Source of the DNA: Physcomitrium patens | Lineage: Eukaryota; Streptophyta; Bryopsida; Funariales; Funariaceae | Assembly (NCBI RefSeq): GCF_000002425.4 | Contig: NC_037273.1 | Span: forward strand, 1,753,996 to 1,817,995 | DNA length: 64,000 nt | Reading direction: 5' to 3' | Part shown: piece by piece, positions 12,121 through 24,630 of the stretch | Layout of the letters: every line of letters starts with the position of its first letter | Numbering within the stretch: position 1 is the stretch's first letter | Notes under the pieces: model-generated | Database searches by the model: none | Seen by the model: the letters and a program-made list of their open reading frames with translations, nothing else | Told to the model about the DNA's origin: nothing | Position numbers and translations under genes: made by a program

Positions 12121-15100
12121 TCACGAGGAAATGTACCTCTCCCATCCGGAATTCAAGTCAAGCTCACTACCTCTACACTGTATGATGTGGTTTCGCTCAG
12201 CGAGATTCATCTCCGCCTTGACAAGTCCGCCGCGCAAAGTGTCGCCAGAGCTGCAGTACAGATCCTGCAAGCTCGTATAACTAGCACTCGTGCTTCCACC
12301 GTGCATAAATCCCAGCCCATTTTGTGTGTGGTGCATGCCGCTCAAATGGTGGATCCCCACACCCTGGGACGACGATAGCCGCTCCATGATCAAACTGTTC
12401 GCAAGCTGATTTGGGTTACTGTTGTCGGTGCGATAGTCTTGAACAACTTCACACAAGGATCCGCTCATGGGCGAAGACGTCATATTCTGGAAGGAATTCA
12501 TGTGCCAAAAGCTGGTAATAGGGTTGCAATGTGACGAGGATGAAGGCACTACTCCTGCAAGAGCCGTTGTGGTAGCGGCATGAGCAAGGCCACCTTGAAA
12601 GCCTCTAGAATTGCCGGATCCCTGCGGGTGCAGGCGGTTAGCACTCATCTCTTCGTGAAATTGTGCAGATGACTCCTGCCCAACACCATCCTCATCCTCT
12701 GAACAAGAATCATAAGACCCACTTCAGTTGGCGATATGCTGCCAGAACCGAGGATCCAAAGTTCGTGTGTGGACATTCCAATCCATAGCACCCTACCCTA
12801 GCCGAACCATGGATCATCGACCCTCTTCTAAATCTTAACTGATATTCACACAGCCTAACATGTCTACTACAGCTTCTACTTCAAATCAACAGCTGCATAC
12901 CGCGGCTTCTACATTGCACCTCTGATCAAACTTTTAAACAAAAATAACACTTAAACATCACAACAAGGATCTAACTTTGCCCTCCACAAGGCAAAATATT
13001 GCAGAAATGGAATGCACTAATATGGCAACATCATGGGTCAATACGCATCAGATGGTAGCTGATGGAAAAAGGCAAACTCCGAACTCATGTACGAGCAATT
13101 GCCTGCATCAGTGATGTTGGTGTTAGCGGGTTTCAAAGACCGACTCGATCTGAGACAACCCCAAAGAGATCAGAAAGCATGTCACCTACGCGAAAACTCC
13201 AATCCACTGGTTTAAGAACGATCACTAGACCTGCGAGGCATGTCAGATTAACCTACCCGTTAGGCCGCGAGGTTCCCCGCTGCCGGAAACTGCCCCGCTG
13301 TCCTCGGCGTTGCCTGTGAGGTTTGTGAGGAAGCTCTTCTGCGACGAAGTGTCCGAATTTCGAGATGGCTGCCGAGGTAATTCATGAAGAGCCATGAGTG
13401 GGTCGGGCTGAGCCATCGGTGGCATGCCGAGGTTCGAGAAATCAGAGAGATATCCCACCGTGGTCACCTTGGAGGCTAGTTCCGTGAGTTCTGCATGAGC
13501 AGCTTCTAAGCCCGGGGATTCAGATGTGTGGCTGGCCAGAGTTTCTTTCGCTTTCTGCAGAATCGCTTGCAAGTATTTGCCTTGAGCTTCAATACGCATC
13601 TGTAGGTGTCGTTGAACCTGCGATGTACACAAAGATTCCAAGAGCAAATTTCAGAAGGAATGTTTTGAAACGAACACTTCCAAAGTGACGAAATACGCGA
13701 CAACCATCTGAACTGGCAGAGGAACATGAGCACATGCGATGAAGGGAAAGCTGGTACCTCTAATTGATCTTGTAACCGCTGCTGGACTTCCAGCTGTAAT
13801 TGGATTGCCTCTGACATTTGCAAGCCACTGCATACACATAGAGAAGAGCAAAAATTGCCACTTCTTACATCAAATGAGCACAACACTTTTCACACTTGTA
13901 GACATCTATCGTGCAACCAGGGAAGCAGAAATTGCTGTGGCGATCCTACTTGTAACAGAGAAGATTAAACGATGATGGATTTAATAGAATCAACGGCCCC
14001 TTCACTTCACAGTGCTGGCACTTACTGTTGCATATTTTGAGATTTCTGAGCCATCCCACCATCTGACAGAGAATTTGATCGTTGTAAATCTGAATTGCCT
14101 GTTGAGTGACAATACATGTGATTTATTAATTCTTCGTTCTAATCGAAGATTTCTGTGAGGTTCAGCAGAATAGTCACTCATTCCATTTAGAGACGACCCC
14201 TGTTGCGACAGGAGGCAGTTTTTGTTCAAATTTGAAACAAAATACAAAAATGTGCACCACAAGGAGCAGCTGCAACTTACCATCTTTATTATGGAAGTGT
14301 TGGTCCCTTGTGAGCTGCTTGCCAAGCCTGTATTTCTGAAAAACCACTGTCCCGATCAGCCAGTGATTCTCACGAAAACTGACCAGTGGGAAATGGCGGC
14401 TTAACCCGTGACCAATTCACACGCCGATTTCCATCATGTGTCACTGGAATACGCATTGCACTGCTTTAGAAAAAAATTTAAATAATTTAGAAAAAAAATA
14501 CCTGAAGGTGGCTCTTTAAGTGGTAAAGAGTAAGCCCTTTCACACCCATGATGCGCATTACGGACTTCGGAGTTGCCTCTAGCAAAATCAAAACCGAACG
14601 ACAATGTTAATTGAAAGCAAAAACGGTCTAAACAGAGAATGAATAATTAAGTGTGGGATGCTGTCGGTAGTTACGAAATTGAATCGACAACAAGGGGACA
14701 CTCGCTTTGAGAAGTCCTAGACAACTACAAGACTCGGTCTGAAACAAAGTCTTTGTCCAGCAGTCCTGCGAATGAGATGGACATGAATTTGAAGAGCAAC
14801 AGAAAGCATTGTCGGCCGGGTTCATGCTCTTAGCTTTTCACTCTCTTGGCTGTGATTTCAGCGTTTAAGATGACGAGATAAACTCGTCCTCATAACCACC
14901 TCTCTATCAATTCAACTGATCCATGTCACTCGTGCTATTCAAGGTATGCAAGACCTCTGACGTCACTCCGGAAGAAAGACCATGATATAACAAAAAAAAA
15001 CGGTCCCCTTATGTTCTCAAACACTTCCAAAATATTGAGAACGGTGGCGGTACGGAATGTCAGACAAGCGTCAAACGTTGATCCTTTCCGACAGTTCTCC

Positions 15101-15823
15101 CACTTGACCTCAAAGATTACGCTGAACTAGACATATTTCTCAAAATCTCATGGTTCGAAGACTTGTTACGCGTGCATTAAAGACGCTGAGTCGTGTCCGA
15201 TCAAAGAAAGGCCCTTGGGTTAAACTGTATTCGTCACTCAAGAAGTACCTCCTTCTCCGTGAAGTTCACAAGGAACAGTGGACTTTTGAGTCAACAGAGA
15301 AAGTAATTACGGGTCACAGAGTTTCTAAAAGGGTCACCCCTGCTGATCCATTTCGAATCTCCAGAAGGACACAGACGAAGCTAGAATGTTCTCAGAAATT
15401 CCTATGAAACTAGGAAACATATCCTAGAAATTGGACCGCTGTACTGAAGACTACCGCACGTTCCACCAACACTACACTGAGACAAAAGGAATCCCACCGT
15501 TATGGTTTCAACGATAATATTCTGCTTGGTTGGTTTGTATTAGGAGGGAAGTTTAAGATTTCTGTAGAGGGAGAGAGGTTAATGTTGATCGACGTACTGT
15601 CAGCCCCTCCGAGCTGGGTAACGGCGTCAACAAAGCGTTCGTGAAGCTCGGGGGTCCAGCGCAGGCGGGGCTTGGGATCGGCTGGGCTGAGAGGAACCAT
15701 GTCTCCTCCATTCATGACACTGCCGTAAGGAGATTGAAGTTTTTCAGGTATGTACAAACTGCCGGTGGATCGGGGTCGTTGTTGAAACGTCCCCGGACTC
15801 ATGTATTTCTTCATCGGAAACAT
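12121..15823 (-). CDS. MYB-CC (GARP-type) transcription factor, PHR1-like family, seven coding exons
   Basis: DNA-binding transcription factor of the nucleus. Minus-strand coding exons, joined by GT-AG introns in frame: 15823-15598, 14578-14502, 14335-14281, 14098-14026, 13827-13758, 13617-13257, 12698-12121. The sum is 1440 nt, or 479 residues plus stop. The single-repeat MYB domain lies at residues about 51-106: KPRLRWTPELHERFVDAV, then KATPKSVMRIMGVKGLTLYH and the diagnostic SHLQKYR, with introns after GGAD and SHLQ. The coiled-coil MYB-CC (LHEQLE-type) domain is at about 147-193, with EVQQRLQDQLEVQRHLQMRI and EAQGKYLQAILQKA. The C-terminal half is Ser/Asn/Gly-rich and ends near an ELDLN motif, reminiscent of DLN-type EAR repression motifs. 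The start is the first ATG after an in-frame TGA. This subgroup includes phosphate-starvation (PHR1), vascular (APL) and MYR/UNE16 regulators; the exact orthology cannot be set from here. Exon 4 could have an alternative upstream exon, which was rejected on frame. Confidence 0.93.
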
Positions 15824-16755
15824 CGTGATCAAAGGTCAAGCTGGTTACCGACACTCGTTGATCCAACCACTGGGCGGAATCACCGGTGTTCACCTCAACG
15901 CCCGGGGCTTCCCTGATCTATCAAAATGAGCCGAATTCGACTTTTAACAAGGGTTCATATAACCCGATCCTGCCAGCCCTCGGATGGCGTGCGGATTTTT
16001 TTGCGAAGGTAAATATCAAAGGAAACCACGGCACTCTTTTATACGATATCCATGGCTTCAAGTTCAAGCTTCCAGTAAATGCTACCCCTGATGCAAACGC
16101 GTCCTGCAATATATAAATGTATCAAACCACTGGATGAATCAAAAACTTTCCACTAGGAAAACTCGGTACCTCAGAAAAAATACCCAACCACCACCACTAC
16201 AAATCCTGACAAAACCAAAGATGATCCCTCGCTAGAATTCACACTAGTAGACTCAAAACCTCATCGAAAGCGTGTAACAGGCACACACACCAGAATGAAA
16301 ACGAGGTTCGCGAGCTGCAGTTCGGAGCAGAAACTTCAAACAACCCAGACCACTGGGAACCGCTCACTCACTTACTCACACACACACACACATACCCCAC
16401 GATTTGCTACCCAAACTCTTCCTGAGCGTATACGTTTGCACCGAGACACGAACCGCAACTGGAGTTGAATGATTCGTGCGGCTCAGACAGACAGACCTGC
16501 AAGTGGCAAAGTCCAGGATACGGACCGTGCAGGCCTCTCAGAGAGATAAAGAGAGAGAGAAGGGTAGATGAGAGAACAGAAAAGAGAAAGTAGGTGATAA
16601 CACGCCGTGGTGGGGATGGCTAGATGAAGTAGTACCCACAAGAAGCGACAACGGAGCTGGAAACCAGAGCGGCAATCCGGAGCTGTGAGAAGAAGATCAA
16701 GCGAGGAAAACGAGAAAAAAATAACAACACTGTCGAGAGCAGGGAAAGGGGAAAA
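15824..16755 (-). other. Long 5' leader of the MYB-CC gene
   Basis: About 930 bases separate the MYB-CC ATG from the predicted start of transcription. The region is GC-moderate. It contains a CT-rich tract on the minus strand (complement of the GA repeat near 16540-16572) and a short (CA)n at 16377-16392. It may hold a leader intron; I could not choose splice sites. Several small upstream reading frames exist, none with a convincing ATG context. Confidence 0.45.
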
Positions 16756-16782
16756 AAGGAAAGGAGTTGAGAGGGAGGTGGG

Positions 16783-16788
16783 TTTATA
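16783..16788 (-). promoter_or_regulatory. TATA box of the MYB-CC gene (candidate)
   Basis: The minus strand reads GCTATAAACC here. It lies upstream of the CT-rich leader at the transition from genic GC content to promoter sequence. Transcription would begin about 30 bases downstream, near 16755. Upstream, 16790-17060 is GC-moderate promoter-like sequence, then AT-rich spacer begins. Confidence 0.4.
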
Positions 16789-17314
16789 GCACCATCATCT
16801 GATCGCAGCAGTCCCCACCTCGTGTAATTCACCCCCCACCCCTTCCCTGCTAATCACACACTTGTTGAGCAATAAAACATCATCAACAACGATGAAGTTG
16901 AAGACGAAGAAGAAGAAGTTGTTGCTGGTTGCTGCTGCCTCCGCGAAGCAGAATGAACAGTGGCACATGCGCTCCCTTGGAAGAGACTCAAAGAATAATA
17001 ATAAAAACATCGACGCCCCCACAGCCTGGACCCCACCCTCTAATATTAGACACATCTACCCGCTGCCCTAACAATAAGAACAATAAGAATAATAATAATA
17101 CCCACACCAATCTCAGTGGAATGTTTTTACTTTGGGAGGAACAAAGAGCTGGGCTGTGGGTATTTTACTGACGGGCAGCGGGCAAAATATATTATCCATT
17201 CAACTTTCTCATTTATAGAAAAATGTCCTTTAGTGGGTGCAGATTTGAATATTGAAAACAACATTTCACCTTGTGTGTCTCTTTTGAGATGCTGTACTCA
17301 AAGGAGTATCTAAG

Positions 17315-17316
<2 letters not shown>

Positions 17317-17347
<31 letters not shown>
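17317..17347. repeat. (TA)n microsatellite, one of about a dozen
   Basis: Pure TA array of about 15 units. Similar arrays lie near 5099-5128, 7773-7800, 10390-10416, 17942-17968, 19267-19289, 23425-23445, 27059-27088, 28111-28141, 30170-30192 and 32644-32672. All are in non-coding DNA of the left half and most are 22-31 bp long. They are nearly absent from the retrotransposon nest on the right. Confidence 0.9.
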
Positions 17348-17349
<2 letters not shown>

Positions 17350-20300
17350 ATATATAGTTTATGTTTTTTTAAAAAAAATTGCCTTTCTTACGATTGACAT
17401 TTATTGTTAAGAGAGTTGGAAATGAAAAAAGTAAGGTGATGGGTATTTGTCTTTGCATTGGCTTTGGTTTTTGATGGCCGTTGCTTTGTGTTTTTGATTT
17501 TATTTTTTTGGTTTTTTGGATTTTTTTTATTTTTAAATAGAAATAAAAAATTACTTTGGGAAAACTGTAAAAAAAATAAAAATTAAACATAAAAAATAAA
17601 AAACATAAAAACATAAAAACAAAAAAAAACAAAAAAAAAAACAAAAACAAAAACAATCTGAAGTGAATGTGAAAATGAGTGCATTCAAGAGCTATTGCTA
17701 CTTTGAATGCATGTCTCATTGTTTGTCTGTTTCAAAAATATAAGTAAATAAATCTCATTCCATTATTTTCCTATTTAATCATTTCATGATTGTTTGAAGC
17801 ATGCAAAAATAAAATGTGATTTGACGATTTTGAATAATATTTTTGAAATATGTGTATATTAAAAAATTGTGTAAACATTTTTATGTGTTTAATTTCCAAT
17901 TTCAAGAAATCAAAACTTATTGAAAATTGCTTTAAAATTGGATATATATATATATATATATATATATACTTGTAGGCTTGTATACATATTTATTTTACAA
18001 AGATAATAATGTACAAATTGTAATGATTTGGGTGAACATTAAGTAAAATTTATATCATTTTGTTAGATTTATTGTGTTTTTGAATATTCTTACTCAATTT
18101 GGTATTCCTTTAACTATTAAATTTATTTTTTCTGCAAGAAATTAAATATCTTTATTACAAATGATTTTATCTGTCAGAAGATTGTAATTGCTAACAACAT
18201 TAATTAGCTAAGCATTCTAAATTGCTAAATCTGGGCATTCTAAACCTGTTTTGGTTTCCATCCTCGGCAAAGCATTGCCAAACAAGTGTTGATTGAGTGG
18301 GACATCAATCATCAAAGGACAATGCACACGACACCAAGAGGTCCATCTATCTATAAAAACAATATATATATATATAAAAACACATTGGAGATGATAGTTA
18401 GGGTTGCCATGTATTGCCACTAGGATTGAATTCCTTTGTGTTGTTTTGTGTGTTGTTGAGTCCTTTTGGCGAGCATGATGTGGTTTAGGTAGGGAAGAGT
18501 GCTAGGTCAATCACCAAAGGCATGGGCTCGTTGATTGATCCATCCATCACTCTCTACAACAAATAGTTTTTTTTTTTTTTTTTTTTTATTATTATTCTTT
18601 CTTTCTAGATTTGACAATAGTTGTGCGTTTTGTTTTGTTTTTTGTTTTTTGTTTTATTTTTATTTTTTTAAATATTACATAAAGGGCTTGAGAATGGGAT
18701 GGGGTTAGAAGTGCCAATAGGTGGAAGCCATTTGTGGTCCACTTTCGTTCCAACATGATTGAGCTCTAAAAGCTTTTCATTATGCAAAAAGGAAGGCCCG
18801 CTCTCTCTTCTTCTCTCACACACCCTCAATTGCTTCCATTTTTTTTTATTTCATTTTTTCTTTTTTTTCTTTTGAGCTAAGGATTGAAATAATACAACTA
18901 CAAACGGATTGCTTCCACAAATCTTGAAGGAGAGGGATAAAAGCAAATCCTTTTCTTGTGTTATCTTTATGTTTTCCCATATTGATTTTATAATTTTTTT
19001 ATTATAAAAATGCATGTGTGTGTAGGTGACATCAGATCAAACCACACTATGTAGTGTCCACATCTGGGTGGGATGTGCGGCAAACCCAATAAGTGAGGCT
19101 TGCCATAAAATCATCCCAGATAAAAATCCATAGATGGCCCATAATTCCACTTCTCTACAAAAATAAAGACAAAGTCGAGGGGTCACATGTTTCCACTCTT
19201 TGTGTCATGGGAATAATCCATGGCTGCTGAAGTAACTTTGAATGTTGGACTCACCCCAACCTTAACATATATATATATATATATATATAAATTGTAGGTG
19301 ATTGAGGTGGTGTGTGTTTTTGGTTCCAACCCTAAATGCTGAAACCTTGGTGTGGTGAGATTAGGGAAATGGGAGGGTTTATTCATTCATTTATATGAAC
19401 ATTATTATTGACATTTTGAGTCCCTAAGACCACCAAAGAGTGCCAAGTCATGCCTAATATCCAAGCATGGCATTGTACGCTCCACAAGTTTGCCTTAGTA
19501 TTTGGCTTTATCACCACCAAAAAATAAATAAATAAATAAATAAATATTTTCAGCTTGAATGAGAAAACATGTATAACTTGAACTGCAACCATGACTCATT
19601 TGTTTTTATTTTTTTTTTAAACCCATTATCAAAGAAAGGGGCCTACTGTTCAAATGGTAGGTGTAGCTCTTTTCTTTCAATGAGACCATGTATATTAGAC
19701 CAAGTAAGTGCAATTTTTTCACATGAATTCACATGTTTTTAAAAAAAAACATCCAAGCTCACTGTTACTCACACAGACATGTTTCTCTTTCTTTCTTTCT
19801 TTCTTTTTTCTTTTGCACCCACTTGCCATAAAATCTGAAGACCAAGGTGCTGGACCAACAGAAAAACAGCCCCTCTACAACAATTATTATTTTTTTTTCA
19901 ATTCATTACTCTTATTCTTTCTCAATTTTCTTTTTCTTTTTCTTTTTGTATTTTTCCCCTGTGTAGCTCCCCAGTAGGAACCCGCTGTTTTTGTGAACCC
20001 AGGGAGTTGACCCCAGGCTCTCTTATTTATTATTTTTTTATTATTTTTATTAATTTAGTGGCTTTAGGAAGGTACATGATCCCAATGAGTGGAAAGAAGC
20101 CTCAAGTGGGACCCACTCACAAGTCAAATATAAGCCTTGCATGGGGAGAGAAAGAAGAAAGCTTGCTATTCATTCATGCATAACTACAAACAAGGCCAAA
20201 ACAAAAACGAAAAAAGGGATGGTGGATCCAAACAAAGCTGCAAGAGCTGTTGGGATAGGCCTCATGATACAATACAATGCAGGTGGTAAAGCAGCCACGT

Positions 20301-23300
20301 GGATATATTTTCATTTGACCCCACATGTGCCTCTTAGGCCTCACCGCCTTCGGCCACATCCTTGTGAGATTTGTTTATTTTTTTGTTTTATTTTATATGT
20401 TTTTGTTGTTGTCATTTCCTGGACAAGGCTAACCTATTGCATGTATTCAGTGGTACCTACAGAGGGAAGAAAAAAAAAACATACTAGGTCCTAACAAGTT
20501 GTCCCAATTCCTAAGGAAAAAATGTTATTTGATTTTTAAAAATCATTCCTATCATGATTTTCTATGAATATCAATGTTTGACAAGATTGGGTATTGTGCA
20601 TGGATGTTGCTCTAAGTGCTTTTGTCAAAAGAAAGGATGATTATTTGAGTTCATATAGATCATAATAAATCAATGGAAATAACATATTATGTTAAATCTT
20701 ATTGAATTTTAAAAGTGAGAATTTATTGAATATTGTTTGTTTTTTTGTAAGTTATTGGTAAAAAAGAATTTCTTGTAATCACAAGGGTAGAGTTGTCTAT
20801 ATACCAATTTAAGATTTATTGCTCTTAGATGTTGAAAAGCTTAATACCTTGAATACTTTCTAATTTAGATAATTATAAAATAATTTTTTAAAAGATATTT
20901 TCTATGCTGAATTAATATAATGAACTACATAAGATCCTTGTTTAAGTGTCACTACACAACATCCTTAGACACTATTTTAAAAGTTTTTTGGAATTTCTAA
21001 AGATTCATTTCAATTTGGTTAGTTCAATTATATTTTTTCTTGCCATAGCCTTAAATTTCGTAACATGAGATTTTGAGATTTTGGAACAATACCAAAACTA
21101 CTCTTAGTATTATCAACAATATTCTTATATTATGATCTTGGTGTAAGACTCCTTAATTTATTTATACTTTGAATCTTTTTTCCATTACCTTTTGATTTTT
21201 TATTTATTTTTTTTTTTTTTTTTATGTTAGGTATCATCTATTTGGTATTGTTGAATATCTACTTTCTCCATTTTTAATATTTTATAATCTTGATTCTTGG
21301 ATATGCATTAGGTGATGCTATTTACTTAGATTTGCAGCTCAAAATAGACTTTAATTCTATATTTTGTCCTTGACCTTATATTCAATATGCACTCTATTAT
21401 TATTGTTATCTCAATTAATAACTCTTAAATGATAATATTCTGTTTTTTTTTCACTAGATCTTATTTGTTGTCATTGGCTATGTATGCTTCCATATTGACC
21501 ACATTCAAGGTTTGGATTGATCATCTTCAATAGAAGAAAAAATTATAAAATAATTTTTGTATTGGAATTTTTTTTTAGATATTCTATTGTTGTTAATTTA
21601 GATTGTCTATTTTTTAATATCTTATTGATCTTAGTCTATTTATTCTTATAAATTTTGATTTATGGTAGGATTGGTGCATTATATCAAAATAGAAAATTCC
21701 ATCTAATTTTAAAAATAATTCTATTTAAAGATATTGTTGACATATTCTTAGCATGTTGAACATTAGTTTATTATTTTATTAGGTAACTTGATTGTTAAAC
21801 TGGCACTCATTGGCTAAGATTCCATAAAACTTAAGCTTTCCGATTTCATCCAAGTGTTAATGAAAAAATTCAATTAGACATCCTCAATATGATTTTAAGG
21901 TAATAATGAGTATTATGTGCATTCAACAAATGTCCAATATAAATAACAATGTTATTACCCTAATTACCTTAATTATAATATGATTACCCTAATTACCTTA
22001 ATCCTATCATTAAAACACCCCAGATTTCCAACCGCATAATTACCCTAATTGAAGTTCTGGTATGTACTACCTCTTAATTAGATCTAACTTCTAAATAGTA
22101 ATTTCCTCTCAAGAAAACCAAGAAAGATACTACATTTTCCTCTTTGGGAACCCTAGTGTTTTGTATCATTAATGCATGCACAATGTATTTGGCTTCTGGA
22201 AACAAACCCAGCTGTGGATTTGAGGTCTTTATACGTTATTATATTATATATAGCCTCTGAAGCTATTCACGGTGTGTGAAAGGTTAGTGAAAGCAAAATT
22301 ATGGCCCTTTAGTTCAGCAATCAAACGGGCAGACTTAGAAAAGTTTGGTATTGGCACGTGTCCATGATGTATTCCATTCCAATGATTGGCCACCTCAGCA
22401 GCACTCTTATGCACAACCGAAAACCCCCCCCCCACCATTGTATTCCCGTTGACCCACCCGGCTCAACCCGGCCCTGGCCCAACCTCCTACGAGAATGAGG
22501 AGGCCTCCTTTAGATGAATAATTCACCCTCACCTTTGGGGTACATACCTCACTTCAGTTTACTTTTCATTCATCCAAGGGGAGATTGCTTTTTTCACAAG
22601 TGGTGGGAAAGGGACCTGTTCTAAGGGTCCCATTTTGTGTGTGTCCCCCATTTGGGTGGTATATTTGTATTCACGTGTGATGGGGCGTATCAGGTTTGTG
22701 TCGTATTTCGTATCTCGATATCGATTTTTAACAATCAATCAAGTGCCTTTATCAAATGGTAGAAGTATATTTTTTTGAAATAGTTTGCCAACATTGTCAA
22801 TGTGGTTTTGTAACTCTCTTATAAAAATCCAGTTGAAACATCCTGAATTGTTTAAATCATCAAAGCTACACAATTTGTGCAAACTAGTAAATACAGAATT
22901 GAAATTGCATTCAAAAATTATTATACACACACATGCGTGTGTTTGTGTCTGTGTTGAAATTGTCTAAAATTATCCATAACATGTGTGTGGGCACTGAGGA
23001 TGACCTAGATCACCTTCCGTTTGTCCCCTTCTACTTTTACTTTCACATTTTGTTTTAAAGTGGGACAACCCAATTACCTGCTGGAGTTCTCTTGACACAG
23101 GCACCACATTCAATAATAAAGTAAAAAGGTTGAGATCCACATAACTTTGTTGTATTTCTACACTAGAGGCAAATAGACGACTCAAATTTTTTCACACCAG
23201 TGTGTTTCCGAGCAAGACATCTGCTTATACTACTTCCATTCCTGTTTACTGTGGCTAAATATTCATCACACATATCACAGCTGTCAAACCCTTTGCTATC

Positions 23301-23421
23301 TTTATATAGCATGAGCATTTTTCTCATATGATTTGTTTTCTAATTTAAAACTAGAGTACAGATTTTAGACTTGGTTTTGGTGTGCTCTGTACACATATCT
23401 CATATCTAAAAACAAACTCTC

Positions 23422-23453
<32 letters not shown>

Positions 23454-24145
23454 ACTGAAGATTCCGCATCATCACCCATAGTTTTTATTTATTTTTACTT
23501 TCTAAAATTTATTTATTGGAAGAGTGGGTTTGATAGAGTCAAGTGACTATTAGAATAAAAATGGGGAGAGCATTGACCATGAGATAAGGATGAGCAGACA
23601 GCCACCACCCGCAATTCCTCCCCCTCTCCCTGTCTTTCTTTGGCCCCTTGCCTCCCCACCAGGATCTAATGCTGGGGCTCGTGTATATTTGGATACCAAA
23701 TCATAGCTACACTCTTTATTTTAAAATAATATTTTTATTTTTAGAAATATCATTTGTACTACAACATGAGAGTGGAAATTTATAAATACGATGAGAGATA
23801 AAATTACAGACCTTTATGTTGTCTGAAAAAAATGGAGAGAGATTGATTAGATGTCCATCCTTTTTTATTTTTTTTATTTTTTTGCATTAAAAAAAAACCA
23901 TTTTTTGTTCTATACATTGCAGTGTATAAAATAAATTAGTAAATAAATGAACAGAATGTTGTGTTGTATCTGATTATTTAGCAGAAATGGGAACCCACTC
24001 TCACAAGTGCATAGTCTAGAAGCAAACTCACTATCATGAGTCAGATTCTGCATTGATTCTGCAACAACTGTCTGGTGGAACTACAAGGCTGTTTCTACAT
24101 GGAACGTGCATGTGAGGAAGGCATTAGTTGGGGAACATGTGGACT

Positions 24146-24164
24146 CCCCCCCCCCCCCCCCCCC
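24146..24164. repeat. Homopolymer C19
   Basis: Nineteen consecutive C on the + strand (G19 on the other), followed by AAACTCC. This is unusual in such AT-rich DNA. It can form G-quadruplex or i-motif structures in principle. Its length may be unreliable in sequencing. Confidence 0.85.
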
Positions 24165-24322
24165 AAACTCCAGCCAATTCAAACGAAGGGGTCAATTCCT
24201 TACAGAATGGAGGAACGGGTCCCGAACCTCCTCTCCCACAGACTGGGACGGCCACACACTAGCCTCCCCGACGCTGCAGTAGCCACGGGGGGGGTGCCCA
24301 TACCTCACGCTAACGTCATCGC

Positions 24323-24630
24323 TGACGTGGAGGCCGAGGTGTCCAGCGTGGCAGCCCCTCTCGGGTGCCCTCCAAGACGCTGGGAGTGGAGCCCTTGAAA
24401 GGGAGCTTAAAGGAGTGCACGCGCCCAATCGGCTAAAAGGAGAATGATGACGTGGATGTAACTCTCAAAGATGAATGAGTGACTTCGTGACGTTTGGATG
24501 GATGTTGGTCCACGTCAGCCGTTCCTTATTGGGCGTTGGGTTGCAAATATCTTCCTTCGTGTATTTCCTTCATGCAGTCAAATATCAGTTGGCCCCTCAC
24601 AAACGCAAGGTGCACTCACATATAAAAATA
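24323..24630 (+). promoter_or_regulatory. Promoter-like block: three TGACGTGG sites and a TATA box
   Basis: TGACGTGG occurs at 24323-24330 and 24448-24455, and its reverse complement CCACGTCA at 24510-24517. Further ACGT cores are AACGTCA near 24312 and TGACGT at 24488. A TATAAAAATA box follows at 24621-24630. TGACGTGG is the consensus bound by plant ACGT-class bZIP factors, including the unfolded-protein-response element. Local GC is higher than in the flanks. No ORF of note follows on the + strand, so the transcript may begin with a long leader or intron, or be non-coding. Confidence 0.4.

Larger units (their letters stand above)
17060..24300. other. Long intergenic spacer, no gene recognised
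   Basis: There is mostly AT-rich DNA with T-runs, simple repeats and (TA)n arrays (about 17317-17347, 17942-17968, 19267-19289, 23425-23445). A C10 run sits at 22424-22433 and a 12-bp perfect palindrome AGGAGGCCTCCT near 22499. ORFs such as 17369-17719, 19708-19977 and 20141-20494 are translations of low-complexity tracts. No transposon domain or tRNA was seen. Confidence 0.5.

Noticed and set aside
14120..14199. Possible extra MYB-CC exon (GSSLNGMS frame) in intron 3
   Set aside because: An AG acceptor at 14200 and a GT at about 14175 exist, but inserting this exon shifts the frame after the GATG end of exon 3 and gives a stop. Direct joining of 14281 to 14098 keeps the frame.
16620..17055. 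Overlapping ORFs on both strands upstream of the MYB-CC gene
   Set aside because: Low-complexity Lys/Ser/Phe-rich translations of promoter and leader DNA; they overlap the TATA box and have no motif.
17369..17719. 116-codon minus-strand ORF rich in Phe/Lys
   Set aside because: Translation of A-rich simple sequence; no real protein character.
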